Source: Vulcanimicrobium winogradskyi | Lineage (GTDB): Bacteria; Vulcanimicrobiota; Vulcanimicrobiia; Vulcanimicrobiales; Vulcanimicrobiaceae | Direction: 5' to 3' | Length of the DNA: 64,000 bases | NCBI GenBank assembly: GCA_003134965.1 | Contig: PLDA01000001.1 | Coordinates: 124,001 to 188,000 of the forward strand | In this document: in pieces, positions 8,962 to 18,023 of the stretch | How the letters are laid out: every line of letters starts with the position of its first letter | How positions within the stretch are numbered: the stretch's first letter is position 1 | Translations under genes and position numbers: made by a program | The notes under the pieces: model-generated | What the model saw: only the letters and a program-made list of their open reading frames with translations | Told to the model about the DNA's origin: nothing | The model's database searches: none

Positions 8962-10200
8962 ATGGCCCAGAACGGTCCCCTGGCCGGCGTCCGCGTCCTG
9001 GATTGCTCGACGATGATCGCCGCGCCGACCACCGCGGCGATGCTGGCGGACTTCGGCGCCGAGGTGATCAAGCTCGAACGGCCGGGTCCCGGCGATCACG
9101 CGCGCCGCTATGGTGCGCAGCAGAACGGGATCGGGCTCTACTGGAAATCGCTGGGGCGCAACAAGCGCAGCGTCGCCTTCGATCTCCACGGCGCCGAGGC
9201 GCAAGAGCTGCTGCTGCGCTGGCTGCCCTCGTTCGACGTCTTCATAGAAAACTTCCGGCCGGGGACGCTAGAGCGCTGGAACCTCGCTCCCGAGCGTCTG
9301 CTGGCAGCGGCGCCGCACCTCGTCATCTTGCGGATGACGGCGTTCGGTCAGGACGGCCCGTACCGCGACCGCGCCGGCTTCGGCACGCTCGCCGAAGCGA
9401 TGACCGGGATCGCGACCGTCTCGGGGTACGACGACCGGCCGCCGCTGCTGCCCGCGTTTCCGCTCGCCGACGTGATGGCCGGACAGGCCGCGACGGCCGC
9501 GGTCTGCGCCGCGTACGCGCATCGGCTGCGGACCGGCGAGGGCGAGGTGATCGACTTCGCGATCTACGAAGCGGTGATGAAGCTGGTCGAGTCGCAGATC
9601 ACCGAGTACGCGGCGAACGGGACGCTGCACCAGCGGCTGGGGAACCGGCTGGAAGACACGGCGCCGCGCGGCGCGTACCGCTGCGCCGACGGGCGGTACG
9701 TCGCGCTCTCGGGGAGCACGCAAGAAGTCGCCGAGCGGGTGCTGCGCACGATCGGCGGCGACGCGCTGGCCGCCGACCCCCGCTTCCGCACCAACGCCGA
9801 CCGGGTCGCGAACGGCGAGGCGCTCGACGTGACGATCCAGACGTTTTGCGACACGCGCCCGCGCGACGAGGTCATCGGCGTCCTGACCCGGGCCGGGTGC
9901 GCGGTCGGCCCGCTGGAGTCGATCGACTCGGTCTTCGACAACCCTCAGATCGCGGCGCGCGGCTCGCTGGTGAGGCTCCCGGATCCCGATCTCGGTGAGG
10001 TCGTGATCAACAACGCATTTCCGCGCTTCGCCCGCGCCGGAGCGCCGCCGCTCGAGCCCGGCCGAACCCAGGTCGGCGCCGACACCGCCGAGGTACTGGG
10101 ACGCGACCTCGGTCTCGACGAGGCGGAGCTCCGGCGGCTGCACGAGGCAGGAGCGATCGCCGAGCCGCGCTACCGGGAGCACGGTGGTTCGAAGCCGTAG
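8962..10200 (+). CDS. CaiB/BaiF (class III) CoA-transferase
   Basis: 412-residue formyl-CoA-transferase-like enzyme that moves CoA between organic acids. It shows the family N-terminus PLAGVRVLDCSTMIAAPTTA, AEVIKLERPGPGDHAR, NKRSVAFDLH, IENFRPGTLERW and RMTAFGQDGPYRDRAGFGTL. The catalytic aspartate normally sits near residue 165-170 (RDRAGFGTL region here). First gene of a compact operon; dctP follows after 55 bases. Activation of an imported di- or hydroxycarboxylate is the natural reading of the context, but the substrate is unknown. Confidence 0.9.
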   Translation: MAQNGPLAGVRVLDCSTMIAAPTTAAMLADFGAEVIKLERPGPGDHARRYGAQQNGIGLYWKSLGRNKRSVAFDLHGAEAQELLLRWLPSFDVFIENFRPGTLERWNLAPERLLAAAPHLVILRMTAFGQDGPYRDRAGFGTLAEAMTGIATVSGYDDRPPLLPAFPLADVMAGQAATAAVCAAYAHRLRTGEGEVIDFAIYEAVMKLVESQITEYAANGTLHQRLGNRLEDTAPRGAYRCADGRYVALSGSTQEVAERVLRTIGGDALAADPRFRTNADRVANGEALDVTIQTFCDTRPRDEVIGVLTRAGCAVGPLESIDSVFDNPQIAARGSLVRLPDPDLGEVVINNAFPRFARAGAPPLEPGRTQVGADTAEVLGRDLGLDEAELRRLHEAGAIAEPRYREHGGSKP

Positions 10201-10255
10201 CAATGCGGGCGCTCGAGTCACCCGGGCGCCGTTCACCCACAAGGAGCACCCCCCA

Positions 10256-11266
10256 ATGCCCGTCACCCGCCAAGGCTTCGTGCTCGGCACCGCGGCGACG
10301 TTCGCGACGATCGGTATCATCACGCCCGCCCGCGCCGCCGACTTCGAGCTGAAATACGGGCACGATCTGCCGGCCGAGCATCCGATCAACGTCCGTTCGG
10401 TCGAGGCGTTCGGGCGGATCCGCAAGGCAACGAACGGCCGGGTCAACTTCAAGTCGTTCCCGACCAGCCAGCTCGGCAGCGACCCCAGCATGATCGCGCA
10501 GCTCCGCTCCGGTGCGCTCGAGTCGCTCGCGATGCCGGGCGCGTTCCTCAACCAGATCGCGCCGCTGGCGTCGATCGAGAACCTCGCCTACGCCTATCCG
10601 AACCGCGAGACGGTCTTCAAGGCGATGGACGGCGATCTCGGCACGGTCGTGCGCGACGACATCCAGACCAAAGGCGGGATGGTCGTCCTCGAAAAAATCT
10701 GGGAGAACGGCTTTCGCGAGATCACCAGCTCGATCAAGCCGATCCACAACGTCGCCGACTTGGCGGGGCTGAAGATCCGCGTCTCGCCGGGCGAGATTCG
10801 CGTCGACACGTTCAAGTCGCTGGGCGCTTCACCGACGCCGATCGCGCTGAGCGAGCTCTACACCTCGCTGCAGACCCACGTGATCGACGCCCAGGAGAAT
10901 CCGCTGCTGCTGATCGACCAGCAGAAGTTCTACGAAGTGCAGAAGTACGTCTCGATGTCCGACCATATCTGGTCCGGCTACTGGACGCTCTTCAACCAGG
11001 ACGTGTGGAACAAGCTCGGCAAGGGTCTTCAGGACGTCATCTCGCGCGAGATGATCAAGGCGGTGCTCGACGCGCGCAACGACAACGTGATCCTCAACCG
11101 GTCGGTGCGCGACAAGCTGGCGCGGCGCGGGATGAAGTTCAACGACGTCGACAAGGGCAGCTTCAAAGCGAAGCTCGTCGAGGCGAAGTACTACGAACGG
11201 TGGCGCGATAAGTTCGGGCCGAAGGCCTGGGCCGCCCTCGAAAAGTACGCGAACAAGCTCGCGTAG
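10256..11266 (+). CDS. dctP: TRAP transporter solute-binding protein, DctP family
   Basis: 336-residue periplasmic receptor of a tripartite ATP-independent transporter. The start MPVTRQGFVLGTAATFATIG has a cleavable signal ending about PARAADF, and AAGGAG at 10241-10246 fixes the ATG at 10256. Typical motifs follow: YGHDLPAEHPINV, LGSDPSMIAQLRSG, and LAGLKIRVSPGE, whose arginine binds the substrate carboxylate in this family. The fused permease gene starts six bases after its stop. Confidence 0.93.
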   Translation: MPVTRQGFVLGTAATFATIGIITPARAADFELKYGHDLPAEHPINVRSVEAFGRIRKATNGRVNFKSFPTSQLGSDPSMIAQLRSGALESLAMPGAFLNQIAPLASIENLAYAYPNRETVFKAMDGDLGTVVRDDIQTKGGMVVLEKIWENGFREITSSIKPIHNVADLAGLKIRVSPGEIRVDTFKSLGASPTPIALSELYTSLQTHVIDAQENPLLLIDQQKFYEVQKYVSMSDHIWSGYWTLFNQDVWNKLGKGLQDVISREMIKAVLDARNDNVILNRSVRDKLARRGMKFNDVDKGSFKAKLVEAKYYERWRDKFGPKAWAALEKYANKLA

Positions 11267-11272
11267 GCCGAC

Positions 11273-13159
11273 GTGCACGTAGCCGAGACCGCGGTCGAGC
11301 CCACCCAACTCGCGTTCCGCCGGCCGTGGGCAGCGGCGATCGACCGCGCGATCGGCGTGGTGGTCGAGCCGCTCGCGGCGCTGCTGGTCGTCGCCGAGAT
11401 CGTGATCCTTTCCGCCGGAGTTTTCACCCGCTACGTACTCGGCAACCCGCTGGTGTGGAGCGACGAGCTGGCGACGATGGTCTTCCTGTGGCTGGCGATG
11501 CTGGGGTCGGTCGTCGCGTACCGCCGCGGCGAGCACATCAGCCTCTCTGCGCTCGTGCGGCGGGCGTCGCCGCGGACCCGGCAAATCCTCGAGGCGATCG
11601 CATCGGTCGTGACGTCGATCTTCGTCATCGAGCTGATGCCGGCGACGGTGAAGTTCTTCAACCAAGAGAAGATCGACTTGACCCCGGCGCTCAGCATCCC
11701 GCGGTCGTACGAAGTCCTGGCCATCATCATCTGTCTGGTGCTGATCCTCGTGCTCGCGCTGCTGCGGATCTCGGAGCAAGACCCCAAGATCGTCGCGGGC
11801 GTCGTCGGGACGGCGGTGCTCGTCAGCGCGGCGGCGTGGTTCGGGCGCGACGCATTCCATGTGCTGGGAAACTTCAACCTCGTGCTGTTCTTCGTCGTGC
11901 TGGTCGGTGCGTGCGTTGCGATCGGCGTCCCGATCGCGTTCTCGTTCGGGCTGGGGACGCTGAGCTATCTCGCGATCGTGACGACGGTGCCGCTCAGCAC
12001 GGTCTCCGGGCGCATGCAGGAGGGTGTATCGAACCTCGTGCTGCTCGCCGTGCCGCTGTTCATCTTCCTGGGGCTGCTGATGGAGACCGCGGGGATCGCG
12101 CAGCGGCTCGTCGGTGCGCTGGCGAGCCTGGTCGGCCACTTGCGCGGGGGGCTGAGCATCGTGCTGGTCGGCGCGATGTACCTCGTCTCCGGCATCTCGG
12201 GCTCGAAGATCGCCGACATGGCCGCGGTCGCGCCGGTGCTGTTCCCCGACATGGAACGCCGCGGGCAGAAGCGCACCTCGATGATCGCGCTGCTCGCGAC
12301 CTCGGGCGCGATGGCGGAGACGATCCCGCCGAGCCTCGTGCTGATCATCATCGGGTCGGTGACCGGCGTGTCGATTCAGGCGATGTTCACCGCCGGGCTG
12401 CTGCCCGCGTTCGTCCTCTCGATCCTCCTCGTCGCAGTCGCGCTGTACGATGCGAAGCGCGAGAACGCGACGCTCTCGAAGCGCGCGTCGATGCGCACGA
12501 TCGGTTGGGCGTTCTTCATCGCGCTGCCCGGGCTCGTGCTGCCGCTGGTCATCCGCTACTTCGTGGTCGCCGGGATCGCGACCGCGACTGAGGTCAGCGT
12601 CGTCGGGATCATCTATACGCTGCTGGTCGGCGTGCTCGTGTACCGCGCGCTCGACTGGCGCACGCTGTACCCGACGCTGCTCGAGACGGTCTCGCTGGCG
12701 GGCGCGATCCTGCTGATCATCGCGACCGCGACGGCGATGGGCTGGGCGCTGACGCAGTCGGGCTTCGCGCAGCAGCTGGCCGACATCCTCGGCCACGCGC
12801 CCGGCGGCAAGGCCGGGATCATGCTGCTCTCCATCATCATGTTCATCTTCCTGGGCTCCGTACTCGAAGGGATCCCGGCGATGGTGCTGTTCGGACCGCT
12901 GCTCTTTCCCGTCGCGAAGGCGGCCGGCATCAACGAAGTGCATTACGCGATCGTCGTCGTGCTCGCGATGGGCGTCGGCCTGTTCTCACCGCCGGTCGGA
13001 ATCGGGTTCTTCGCCGCAAGCGCGATCGGGAAAGCGAATCCGGAACGCGTGGTCAAGCCGATGGTCCCCTACCTGATCGCGCTGCTGATCGGGTTGCTCA
13101 TCGTCGCGTACGTGCCGTGGATCTCGCTCGGATTTCTCCCGAAGACCGCAGGTCAATAG
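11273..13159 (+). CDS. dctQM: TRAP transporter fused small and large permease (DctQ-DctM)
   Basis: 628-residue membrane protein fusing DctQ (residues about 20-175; LVWSDELATMVFLWLAMLGS) to DctM (about 195-620; GVPIAFSFGLGTLSYLAI, SGISGSKIADMAAVAPVLFPDMERRG, SGAMAETIPPSLVLIIIGSVTGVS, LGSVLEGIPAMVLFGPLLFPVA). It uses a GTG start at 11273. Ion-driven uptake of an organic acid delivered by DctP. Fused QM permeases are known in the family. One base separates its stop from the next gene. Confidence 0.93.
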   Translation: MHVAETAVEPTQLAFRRPWAAAIDRAIGVVVEPLAALLVVAEIVILSAGVFTRYVLGNPLVWSDELATMVFLWLAMLGSVVAYRRGEHISLSALVRRASPRTRQILEAIASVVTSIFVIELMPATVKFFNQEKIDLTPALSIPRSYEVLAIIICLVLILVLALLRISEQDPKIVAGVVGTAVLVSAAAWFGRDAFHVLGNFNLVLFFVVLVGACVAIGVPIAFSFGLGTLSYLAIVTTVPLSTVSGRMQEGVSNLVLLAVPLFIFLGLLMETAGIAQRLVGALASLVGHLRGGLSIVLVGAMYLVSGISGSKIADMAAVAPVLFPDMERRGQKRTSMIALLATSGAMAETIPPSLVLIIIGSVTGVSIQAMFTAGLLPAFVLSILLVAVALYDAKRENATLSKRASMRTIGWAFFIALPGLVLPLVIRYFVVAGIATATEVSVVGIIYTLLVGVLVYRALDWRTLYPTLLETVSLAGAILLIIATATAMGWALTQSGFAQQLADILGHAPGGKAGIMLLSIIMFIFLGSVLEGIPAMVLFGPLLFPVAKAAGINEVHYAIVVVLAMGVGLFSPPVGIGFFAASAIGKANPERVVKPMVPYLIALLIGLLIVAYVPWISLGFLPKTAGQ

Positions 13160-13160
13160 C

Positions 13161-14216
13161 ATGAAAACGTATCGGATCGCCGCGATCCCGGGCGACGGGA
13201 TCGGCAAAGAGGTCGTGCCCGAAGGGATCCGCGTGCTCGAAGCGGTCGCGCGCAAGCACGGCATCGCGTTCGCGTGGGACCATTTCGACTGGAGCTGCGA
13301 GCGCTACGCCGCGACCGGCGCGATGATGCCGGCCGATGGGCTCGAGCAGATCAAAGAGCACGACGCGATCTTTTTCGGCGCCGTCGGCTTCCCGAGCGTC
13401 CCCGACCACGTCTCGCTGTGGGGACTGCTGATCCCGTTCCGGCGCGGTTTTCAGCAGTACGTCAACTTGCGGCCCGTCCGCTTGATGCCGGGGATCGTGT
13501 CACCGCTGGCCGGACGCGAGCCCGGCGACATCGACTTCTGGATCGTACGCGAGAACACCGAAGGCGAGTACTCGTCGGTCGGCGGCCGGATGTTCGAAGG
13601 GACCGAGAACGAGGTGTGCATCCAGGAGTCGATCTTCACGCGGCGCGGGACCGACCGGATCATGCGCTACGCGTTCGAGCTCGCGCGCACGCGGCCGAAG
13701 AAGCACGTGACCTCGGCGACGAAATCGAACGGGATCGCGATCACGATGCCGTACTGGGACGAGCGCTTCAAGGCGGTCGGTGCCGCTTATCCCGACGTGA
13801 AGACCGACCAGTACCACATCGACATCCTGACCGCACACTTCGTGCAGCATCCGGATTGGTTCGACGTCGTGGTCGCCTCGAATCTGTTCGGCGACATCCT
13901 CTCCGACCTCGGCCCGGCCGCGACCGGTACGATCGGGATCGCACCGTCGGGGAGCCTCAATCCGGAGCGTGAGTTCCCGTCGCTGTTCGAGCCGGTGCAC
14001 GGTTCGGCGCCCGACATCTACGGCAAGGGGATCGCGAACCCGATCGGCCAGATCTGGTCGGGCGCGATGATGCTCGACCATCTCGGCCATCCCGACGCAT
14101 CGCAGGCCGTCGTGCGCGCGATCGAGAGCGTCCTGACGAACGGTCCGCGCACGCGCGACATCGGCGGGACCGCGAGCACGGAAGAAGTCGGGAAGGCGAT
14201 CGCCGCCGCGATCTGA
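13161..14216 (+). CDS. tartrate / D-malate / isopropylmalate-type dehydrogenase
   Basis: 351-residue member of the isocitrate/isopropylmalate dehydrogenase family. IPGDGIGKEVVPEG at the N-terminus, NLRPVRLMPG, IVRENTEGEYSSVGGRMFEGT, TSATKSNGI and VVASNLFGDILSDLGP carry the substrate arginines, catalytic tyrosine/lysine region and metal aspartates. The RMFEGT stretch resembles tartrate dehydrogenase/D-malate decarboxylating enzymes (TtuC/DmlA) more than LeuB. Its place behind a TRAP transporter supports catabolic oxidation of an imported hydroxydiacid, by inference. Confidence 0.85.
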   Translation: MKTYRIAAIPGDGIGKEVVPEGIRVLEAVARKHGIAFAWDHFDWSCERYAATGAMMPADGLEQIKEHDAIFFGAVGFPSVPDHVSLWGLLIPFRRGFQQYVNLRPVRLMPGIVSPLAGREPGDIDFWIVRENTEGEYSSVGGRMFEGTENEVCIQESIFTRRGTDRIMRYAFELARTRPKKHVTSATKSNGIAITMPYWDERFKAVGAAYPDVKTDQYHIDILTAHFVQHPDWFDVVVASNLFGDILSDLGPAATGTIGIAPSGSLNPEREFPSLFEPVHGSAPDIYGKGIANPIGQIWSGAMMLDHLGHPDASQAVVRAIESVLTNGPRTRDIGGTASTEEVGKAIAAAI

Positions 14217-15163
14217 TGGAACGGGCGAAGATCGTCGTCGCGACGCCGGTTCCGGCGGTCGTGGTTGAGCGGCTGCGCGAGCGCGCCGAGGTCACCGACG
14301 TCTCGGCGCTCCCGCGCTCGGAATGGGACGCGGCATTGGCGGACGCGGCCGGCGTGCTGGTGAGCTCGACCTTCCCGATCGATGCGGCGTTTCTCGCCGC
14401 CGCACCGAAGCTGCGCATCGTGGCGACCTGGTCGGTTGGCTACGACAACGTCGACCTGGCCGCGCTCGCCGCGCGCGGGATCGTGCTGACGAACACCAGC
14501 GGCTCGCTGACCGAGACGGTCGCGGACCTGACGTACGCGCTGGTGATCTTCGCGGTGCGCAACCTCGCCGTCGGACTGAACTGGGTGCGTTCCGGGCGCT
14601 GGATGCAGGGCAACATGCCGCTCGGCCACGATCTCGAGGGTGCGACGCTCGGGATCGTCGGGTTCGGTACGATCGGCCTCGCGCTCGCGAAGCGCGCCCA
14701 GATCAGCGGGATGCGCGTGATCTACAGCAACCGCAACCCGCGCGGTGACGACGCGACGACCGGGGCGTCCTACCACTCGTTCGAGGCGCTGCTCGCCGAA
14801 GCCGACTGCGTCGTGCTGTTGGTCCCGCTGTCGGACGAAACGCGCGGCATGTTCGGCGACGCGCAGTTCGCGCAGATGAAGCCGACCGCGACGCTCGTCA
14901 ACGTCGCTCGCGGCGCGGTGGTCGACACGGACGCCCTGGTTCGCGCGCTGCAGCAGAAGACGATCGTCGGCGCGGCGCTCGACGTGACCGACCCCGAACC
15001 GCTCCCACCGGACCACCCGCTCGCGCTCTGCGACAACGTCGTGATCGTCCCCCACGTCGGCAGCGGCACCTACGAAACCCGCGCCCGCATGGCAATGCTC
15101 GCCGCGGAGAACCTCATAGCGTTCCTCGACGGCAAAGAGCCCCCGACGCGCGTATCCGCATGA
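14216..15163 (+). CDS. D-isomer 2-hydroxyacid dehydrogenase (glyoxylate/hydroxypyruvate reductase-like)
   Basis: 315-residue NAD(P)-dependent dehydrogenase. It shows VGYDNVDLAALAARGIVLTNT, the nucleotide-binding GFGTIGLALAKRA, the catalytic arginine in VNVARGAVVDTDAL, the glutamate region DVTDPEPLPPDHPL and the histidine in VPHVGSGT. The start shares one base with the previous stop (TGATG). It closes the CoA-transferase/TRAP/dehydrogenase operon and would interconvert a 2-oxoacid and a D-2-hydroxyacid; substrate unproven. Confidence 0.9.
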   Translation: MERAKIVVATPVPAVVVERLRERAEVTDVSALPRSEWDAALADAAGVLVSSTFPIDAAFLAAAPKLRIVATWSVGYDNVDLAALAARGIVLTNTSGSLTETVADLTYALVIFAVRNLAVGLNWVRSGRWMQGNMPLGHDLEGATLGIVGFGTIGLALAKRAQISGMRVIYSNRNPRGDDATTGASYHSFEALLAEADCVVLLVPLSDETRGMFGDAQFAQMKPTATLVNVARGAVVDTDALVRALQQKTIVGAALDVTDPEPLPPDHPLALCDNVVIVPHVGSGTYETRARMAMLAAENLIAFLDGKEPPTRVSA

Positions 15164-15210
15164 TGCTGCCACTGCGCTGACGAAGACTCTACGTGGAGCG
15201 TGATCGGTCG

Positions 15211-15495
15211 ATGAGCATCCTGGACGAGATGAGCGCGAAATACCTCTGGTGGAAAACCGGCGATAACAGCCCGCACGCGCCGCGCCGCATCATCGCGCAG
15301 GTCATGGATATCGGCGACTACGACGACGTGCTGCGCGTGATCCGCGAGGTCGGCGAAGATCCGTTTCGCGACGTGCTCGCACACGCGGAGGCCGGCTGGC
15401 TGAAGCCGCGTTCATGGAGCTACTGGCACTACCGGCTCGGCGTTGTAAGGCCGGGCCAAGACGTTCCCCCGCTGCCGCGCCGCGTCTTCAAGTGA
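15211..15495 (+). CDS. small partner protein of the AbiEii-like nucleotidyltransferase
   Basis: 94-residue protein MSILDEMSAKYLWWKTGDNS with an Asp/Arg-rich helical middle (GDYDDVLRVIREVGEDPFRDVL) and an HYRLGVV motif. No named domain recognised, but small proteins of this shape commonly precede AbiEii-type genes and are annotated as their antitoxin or partner. It overlaps the downstream GTG start by four bases (GTGA). A GTG six codons earlier (15193) is an alternative start; the ATG at 15211 has a GGAG upstream. Confidence 0.6.
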   Translation: MSILDEMSAKYLWWKTGDNSPHAPRRIIAQVMDIGDYDDVLRVIREVGEDPFRDVLAHAEAGWLKPRSWSYWHYRLGVVRPGQDVPPLPRRVFK

Positions 15496-16178
15496 AGACG
15501 TTCGTTCCGCAGCGCGAGACCCTCCCGCCTGCGCAGATCGCGCTGTGGCCTGAACTCGCGCCGTTTGAACGGATGGGTTTCGTGCTCTACGGCGGCACGG
15601 CTCTCGCGCTGCGGCTCGGTCACCGCGAGTCCGTCGACTTCGATTTCTTCACGGACCGGCCGCTGCGCAAGGACCAGATTCTTGAAGCCGGGCTCCTGCG
15701 CGGAGGGCGAGTGGTGCAGGATGCGGTTGACACCCTGACGCTGGTCGTGGAACGAGAAGGCCGACCTGTCAAGGTGTCGTTTTTCGGAGATCTGGTGCCG
15801 GCTCGGATCGCGGGACGCGTCGGCGAGCCCGAACGTACCGACGACGGCAGCCTCCTCGTCGCGTCGATCGACGATCTCTTCGCGACGAAAGTGAAGGTCA
15901 TACTCGACCGAGCCGAGGCGAAGGACTATCTCGATATCGCCGCACTCCTGCGTGCAGGGCATGCGCTCGAGCGCGGCCTCGGTTCCGCCCGGACGATCTA
16001 CGGCCCCGCGTTTCAAAGCGCTGATTCGCTCAAGGCACTCGCCTACTTCGGCGACGGCACTCTCGCAACGCTCGCCGCTGACGTGCGCGCGCTCTTGACG
16101 AACGCGGCCGCGGCAGTTCGAGAACTACCGAGCATCCCGCTGTTGGCAGCCGTACTTGGCGAGGCTCCGGGCGTCTGA
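15492..16178 (+). CDS. nucleotidyltransferase, AbiEii/AbiGii toxin family
   Basis: 228-residue protein starting at a GTG inside the previous stop. It carries the minimal nucleotidyltransferase signature GGTALALRLGHRESVDFDFF: the GG-S/T loop, then a D-x-D metal pair at about residues 46-48. SIDDLFATKVKVILDRAEAKDYLDI is the DUF1814/AbiEii C-terminal pattern. Family members act as toxins of type IV toxin-antitoxin or abortive-infection systems; whether this one is toxic is unknown. Coupling to the small upstream gene supports a two-gene module. Confidence 0.8.
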   Translation: MKTFVPQRETLPPAQIALWPELAPFERMGFVLYGGTALALRLGHRESVDFDFFTDRPLRKDQILEAGLLRGGRVVQDAVDTLTLVVEREGRPVKVSFFGDLVPARIAGRVGEPERTDDGSLLVASIDDLFATKVKVILDRAEAKDYLDIAALLRAGHALERGLGSARTIYGPAFQSADSLKALAYFGDGTLATLAADVRALLTNAAAAVRELPSIPLLAAVLGEAPGV

Positions 16179-16229
16179 ACGGCTGTGGTGATCGCGAAGC
16201 GCGTCGGTGGAACGTCCTGCGATCAATGC

Positions 16230-16544
16230 CTACCAGCGGATTGCATTTTCGGGGTCGTCCACCACGACGACCTCGTAATGGTCCAACATCGGCATGACGC
16301 GGTTCTCGAGCTCGTCCTTCCAGAGTGAGCCTTCGTAGAACTGGGCCTTCATCGGCTCGCGTGACGGCAAGTCCGGGAAGCCGCGCATGAAGAAGAACGT
16401 GTCGGCGTCTTCGACGGAGAGGAACGGACCGAGTATTTTCATCCCGATCTCGTCGTGTGCCGGGATCGATCTGGTGCGGAAGATCTCGAGGAACTCGGAT
16501 CGCTTGCCCGGCTTCGTCGTATACGTGCGCATCTCGATGATCAT
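16230..16544 (-). CDS. NIPSNAP family protein
   Basis: 104-residue ferredoxin-like alpha-beta barrel protein: MIIEMRTYTTKPGKRSEFLEI, FMRGFPDLPSREPMKAQFY, and a C-terminal DHYEVVVVDDP. NIPSNAP proteins have no settled biochemical function; some bacterial members sit with degradation genes. It is the last gene of a Kelch-VanZ-NIPSNAP set, with its ATG overlapping the upstream stop by four bases. Confidence 0.82.
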   Translation of the reverse strand: MIIEMRTYTTKPGKRSEFLEIFRTRSIPAHDEIGMKILGPFLSVEDADTFFFMRGFPDLPSREPMKAQFYEGSLWKDELENRVMPMLDHYEVVVVDDPENAIRW

Positions 16545-16960
16545 GGATTGCCTCCTCGGTGGAGCGCTCTCGCGATCGTGACGGCGAGCCAGCCGCCGAG
16601 GGCTCCGCAGGCGACGTCGACCGCTTCCGAGAGTGGACCTTCGCCGGCGCCGTGCAGCTTCTGGACGACTTCGATCGCGGCGGAGAAGGCGGCGACGATC
16701 AGCGCGGCGCGCAGGGCGGGGCGGCGTGTCGCCGGCAGCGCTTTGTCGACGACGAAGCCGATCAGCGCGAAGGCGACGATGCTGTAGAACTTCCGCAACA
16801 GGACCAGCACCGAGACCGGACCTTCGTTGTAGTCCTCGCCGAAGAGATGCATGAGCAAGAGGTGCGGCAGCGTGTGACGGTAGACGCGCAGGCTGATCGC
16901 TGCGTAGAACATGGCGATGACGACGACGACCGCGACGGCGGTCCAGATGCGGCGTTTCAG
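16541..16960 (-). CDS. VanZ-like small membrane protein (start uncertain)
   Basis: About 139 residues with four likely membrane segments (TAVAVVVVIAMFYAAISL; VLLRKFYSIVAFALIGFVV; ALRAALIVAAFSAAIEVVQ; AVDVACGALGGWLAVTIA). The E-VVQK...SEAVDVACGALGG pattern resembles VanZ domains. No ATG or GTG lies at a sensible position. The likely start is a CTG at 16960 overlapping the Kelch TGA, so translation may depend on the gene upstream. The function of such proteins is unknown. Confidence 0.6.
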   Translation of the reverse strand: MKRRIWTAVAVVVVIAMFYAAISLRVYRHTLPHLLLMHLFGEDYNEGPVSVLVLLRKFYSIVAFALIGFVVDKALPATRRPALRAALIVAAFSAAIEVVQKLHGAGEGPLSEAVDVACGALGGWLAVTIARALHRGGNP

Positions 16961-17940
16961 GATTGCCGGAACATGAAGAGCGTGTCCGACTGCTGGCTCC
17001 CGCCGTTGACCGGAGCGCCGCCGGGCAGGTAGAGCACGCCGTCGATCACCGCGGCGCCCGTCCCGTGGCGGCCCTCGGGGAGCGCCGTCAGGCTGAGCCA
17101 CTGGTTCGTGCGCGGGTCGTACGCCTCGTTGTTCGTGAACGTGCCGCCGACGCGTTCGCCGCCGATCGCGAGGATGCGGTCGCGGAACAGCACGACGGCC
17201 ATCCCGCTGCGCTGCGAGGGCATCGGCGTCCCGGCGGTCCAGCGGTTCGTCTTCGGATCGTAGATGTCGACGTACGACGTGTTGTGGTCGAAGTCGTCGA
17301 TGCGGCCGGCGATCGCGTACAGCTTCCCGCCGTACGCCACCAGCCCCATGTGGTCGCGCCCGATCGGGAGCGGTGCCGCGCTCGTATAGCGCTTCGTCGC
17401 GGGGTCGAAGACGAGGTGCGTGGCGACGCTGTGCACGTCGCGTCCGCCGACCAGATGGATTTTACCGTCGAGCGCCGCGACGGCGATCGAGCCGAGCGCG
17501 CCGGGGAGCGGCGGCAGCGCGGTCCATGCGTCGGCCGCGGGGTCGTATAGGTTGGCGTCGGCGACCGGTTCGCGGTTCTGCTGCGCGAAGCCGCCGAACG
17601 CGTAGATCTTTCCGTCGAGCACGGTCACGCCGAGGTGGTTGAGCCCGCGCGGCAACGGGGCGCGATCGGACCAGCGCCCGGTCTGCAGATCGAACGCCTG
17701 TACCAGCGGCTCGTCGACGTCGACCTGGCCGCTCGCGTCGAGCGCGGTCGGGTTCGGTCCGGCCGGCGCGTAGCCGCCGATCACGAACAGTGTGCTGCCG
17801 ACGGCGGCCACGGCGACCTCGCTGCGCGAGTTCCGGAGCTGCGCGCCCTTGGTCCAGCCTCCGACGAAGGTTTGCGCGCCGACCGACGCGGCCAGAAGCA
17901 TCGCGACGCAGGCCGTCGCGACGCCGAACAAGCGACTCAT
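16957..17940 (-). CDS. secreted Kelch-repeat beta-propeller protein
   Basis: 327 residues from MSRLFGVATACVAMLLAASV, a signal peptide ending near SVGAQTF. About six Kelch repeats follow, each with the GG doublet (LFVIGGYAP, IYAFGGFAQ, IHLVGGRDV, ILAIGGERV, LYLPGGAPV). Exported binding or structural propeller of unknown ligand. I preferred the ATG at 17940 over the in-frame start at 17958 because the signal peptide begins there. Confidence 0.82.
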   Translation of the reverse strand: MSRLFGVATACVAMLLAASVGAQTFVGGWTKGAQLRNSRSEVAVAAVGSTLFVIGGYAPAGPNPTALDASGQVDVDEPLVQAFDLQTGRWSDRAPLPRGLNHLGVTVLDGKIYAFGGFAQQNREPVADANLYDPAADAWTALPPLPGALGSIAVAALDGKIHLVGGRDVHSVATHLVFDPATKRYTSAAPLPIGRDHMGLVAYGGKLYAIAGRIDDFDHNTSYVDIYDPKTNRWTAGTPMPSQRSGMAVVLFRDRILAIGGERVGGTFTNNEAYDPRTNQWLSLTALPEGRHGTGAAVIDGVLYLPGGAPVNGGSQQSDTLFMFRQS

Positions 17941-18023
17941 GCCGGGTGGTTTAGCCACGGCGGAGGAGGTCGCCTCGCCCGCGCGAACGGACCCGCCCGC
18001 CCGCCCCGGCAGGGAGATCGTCG

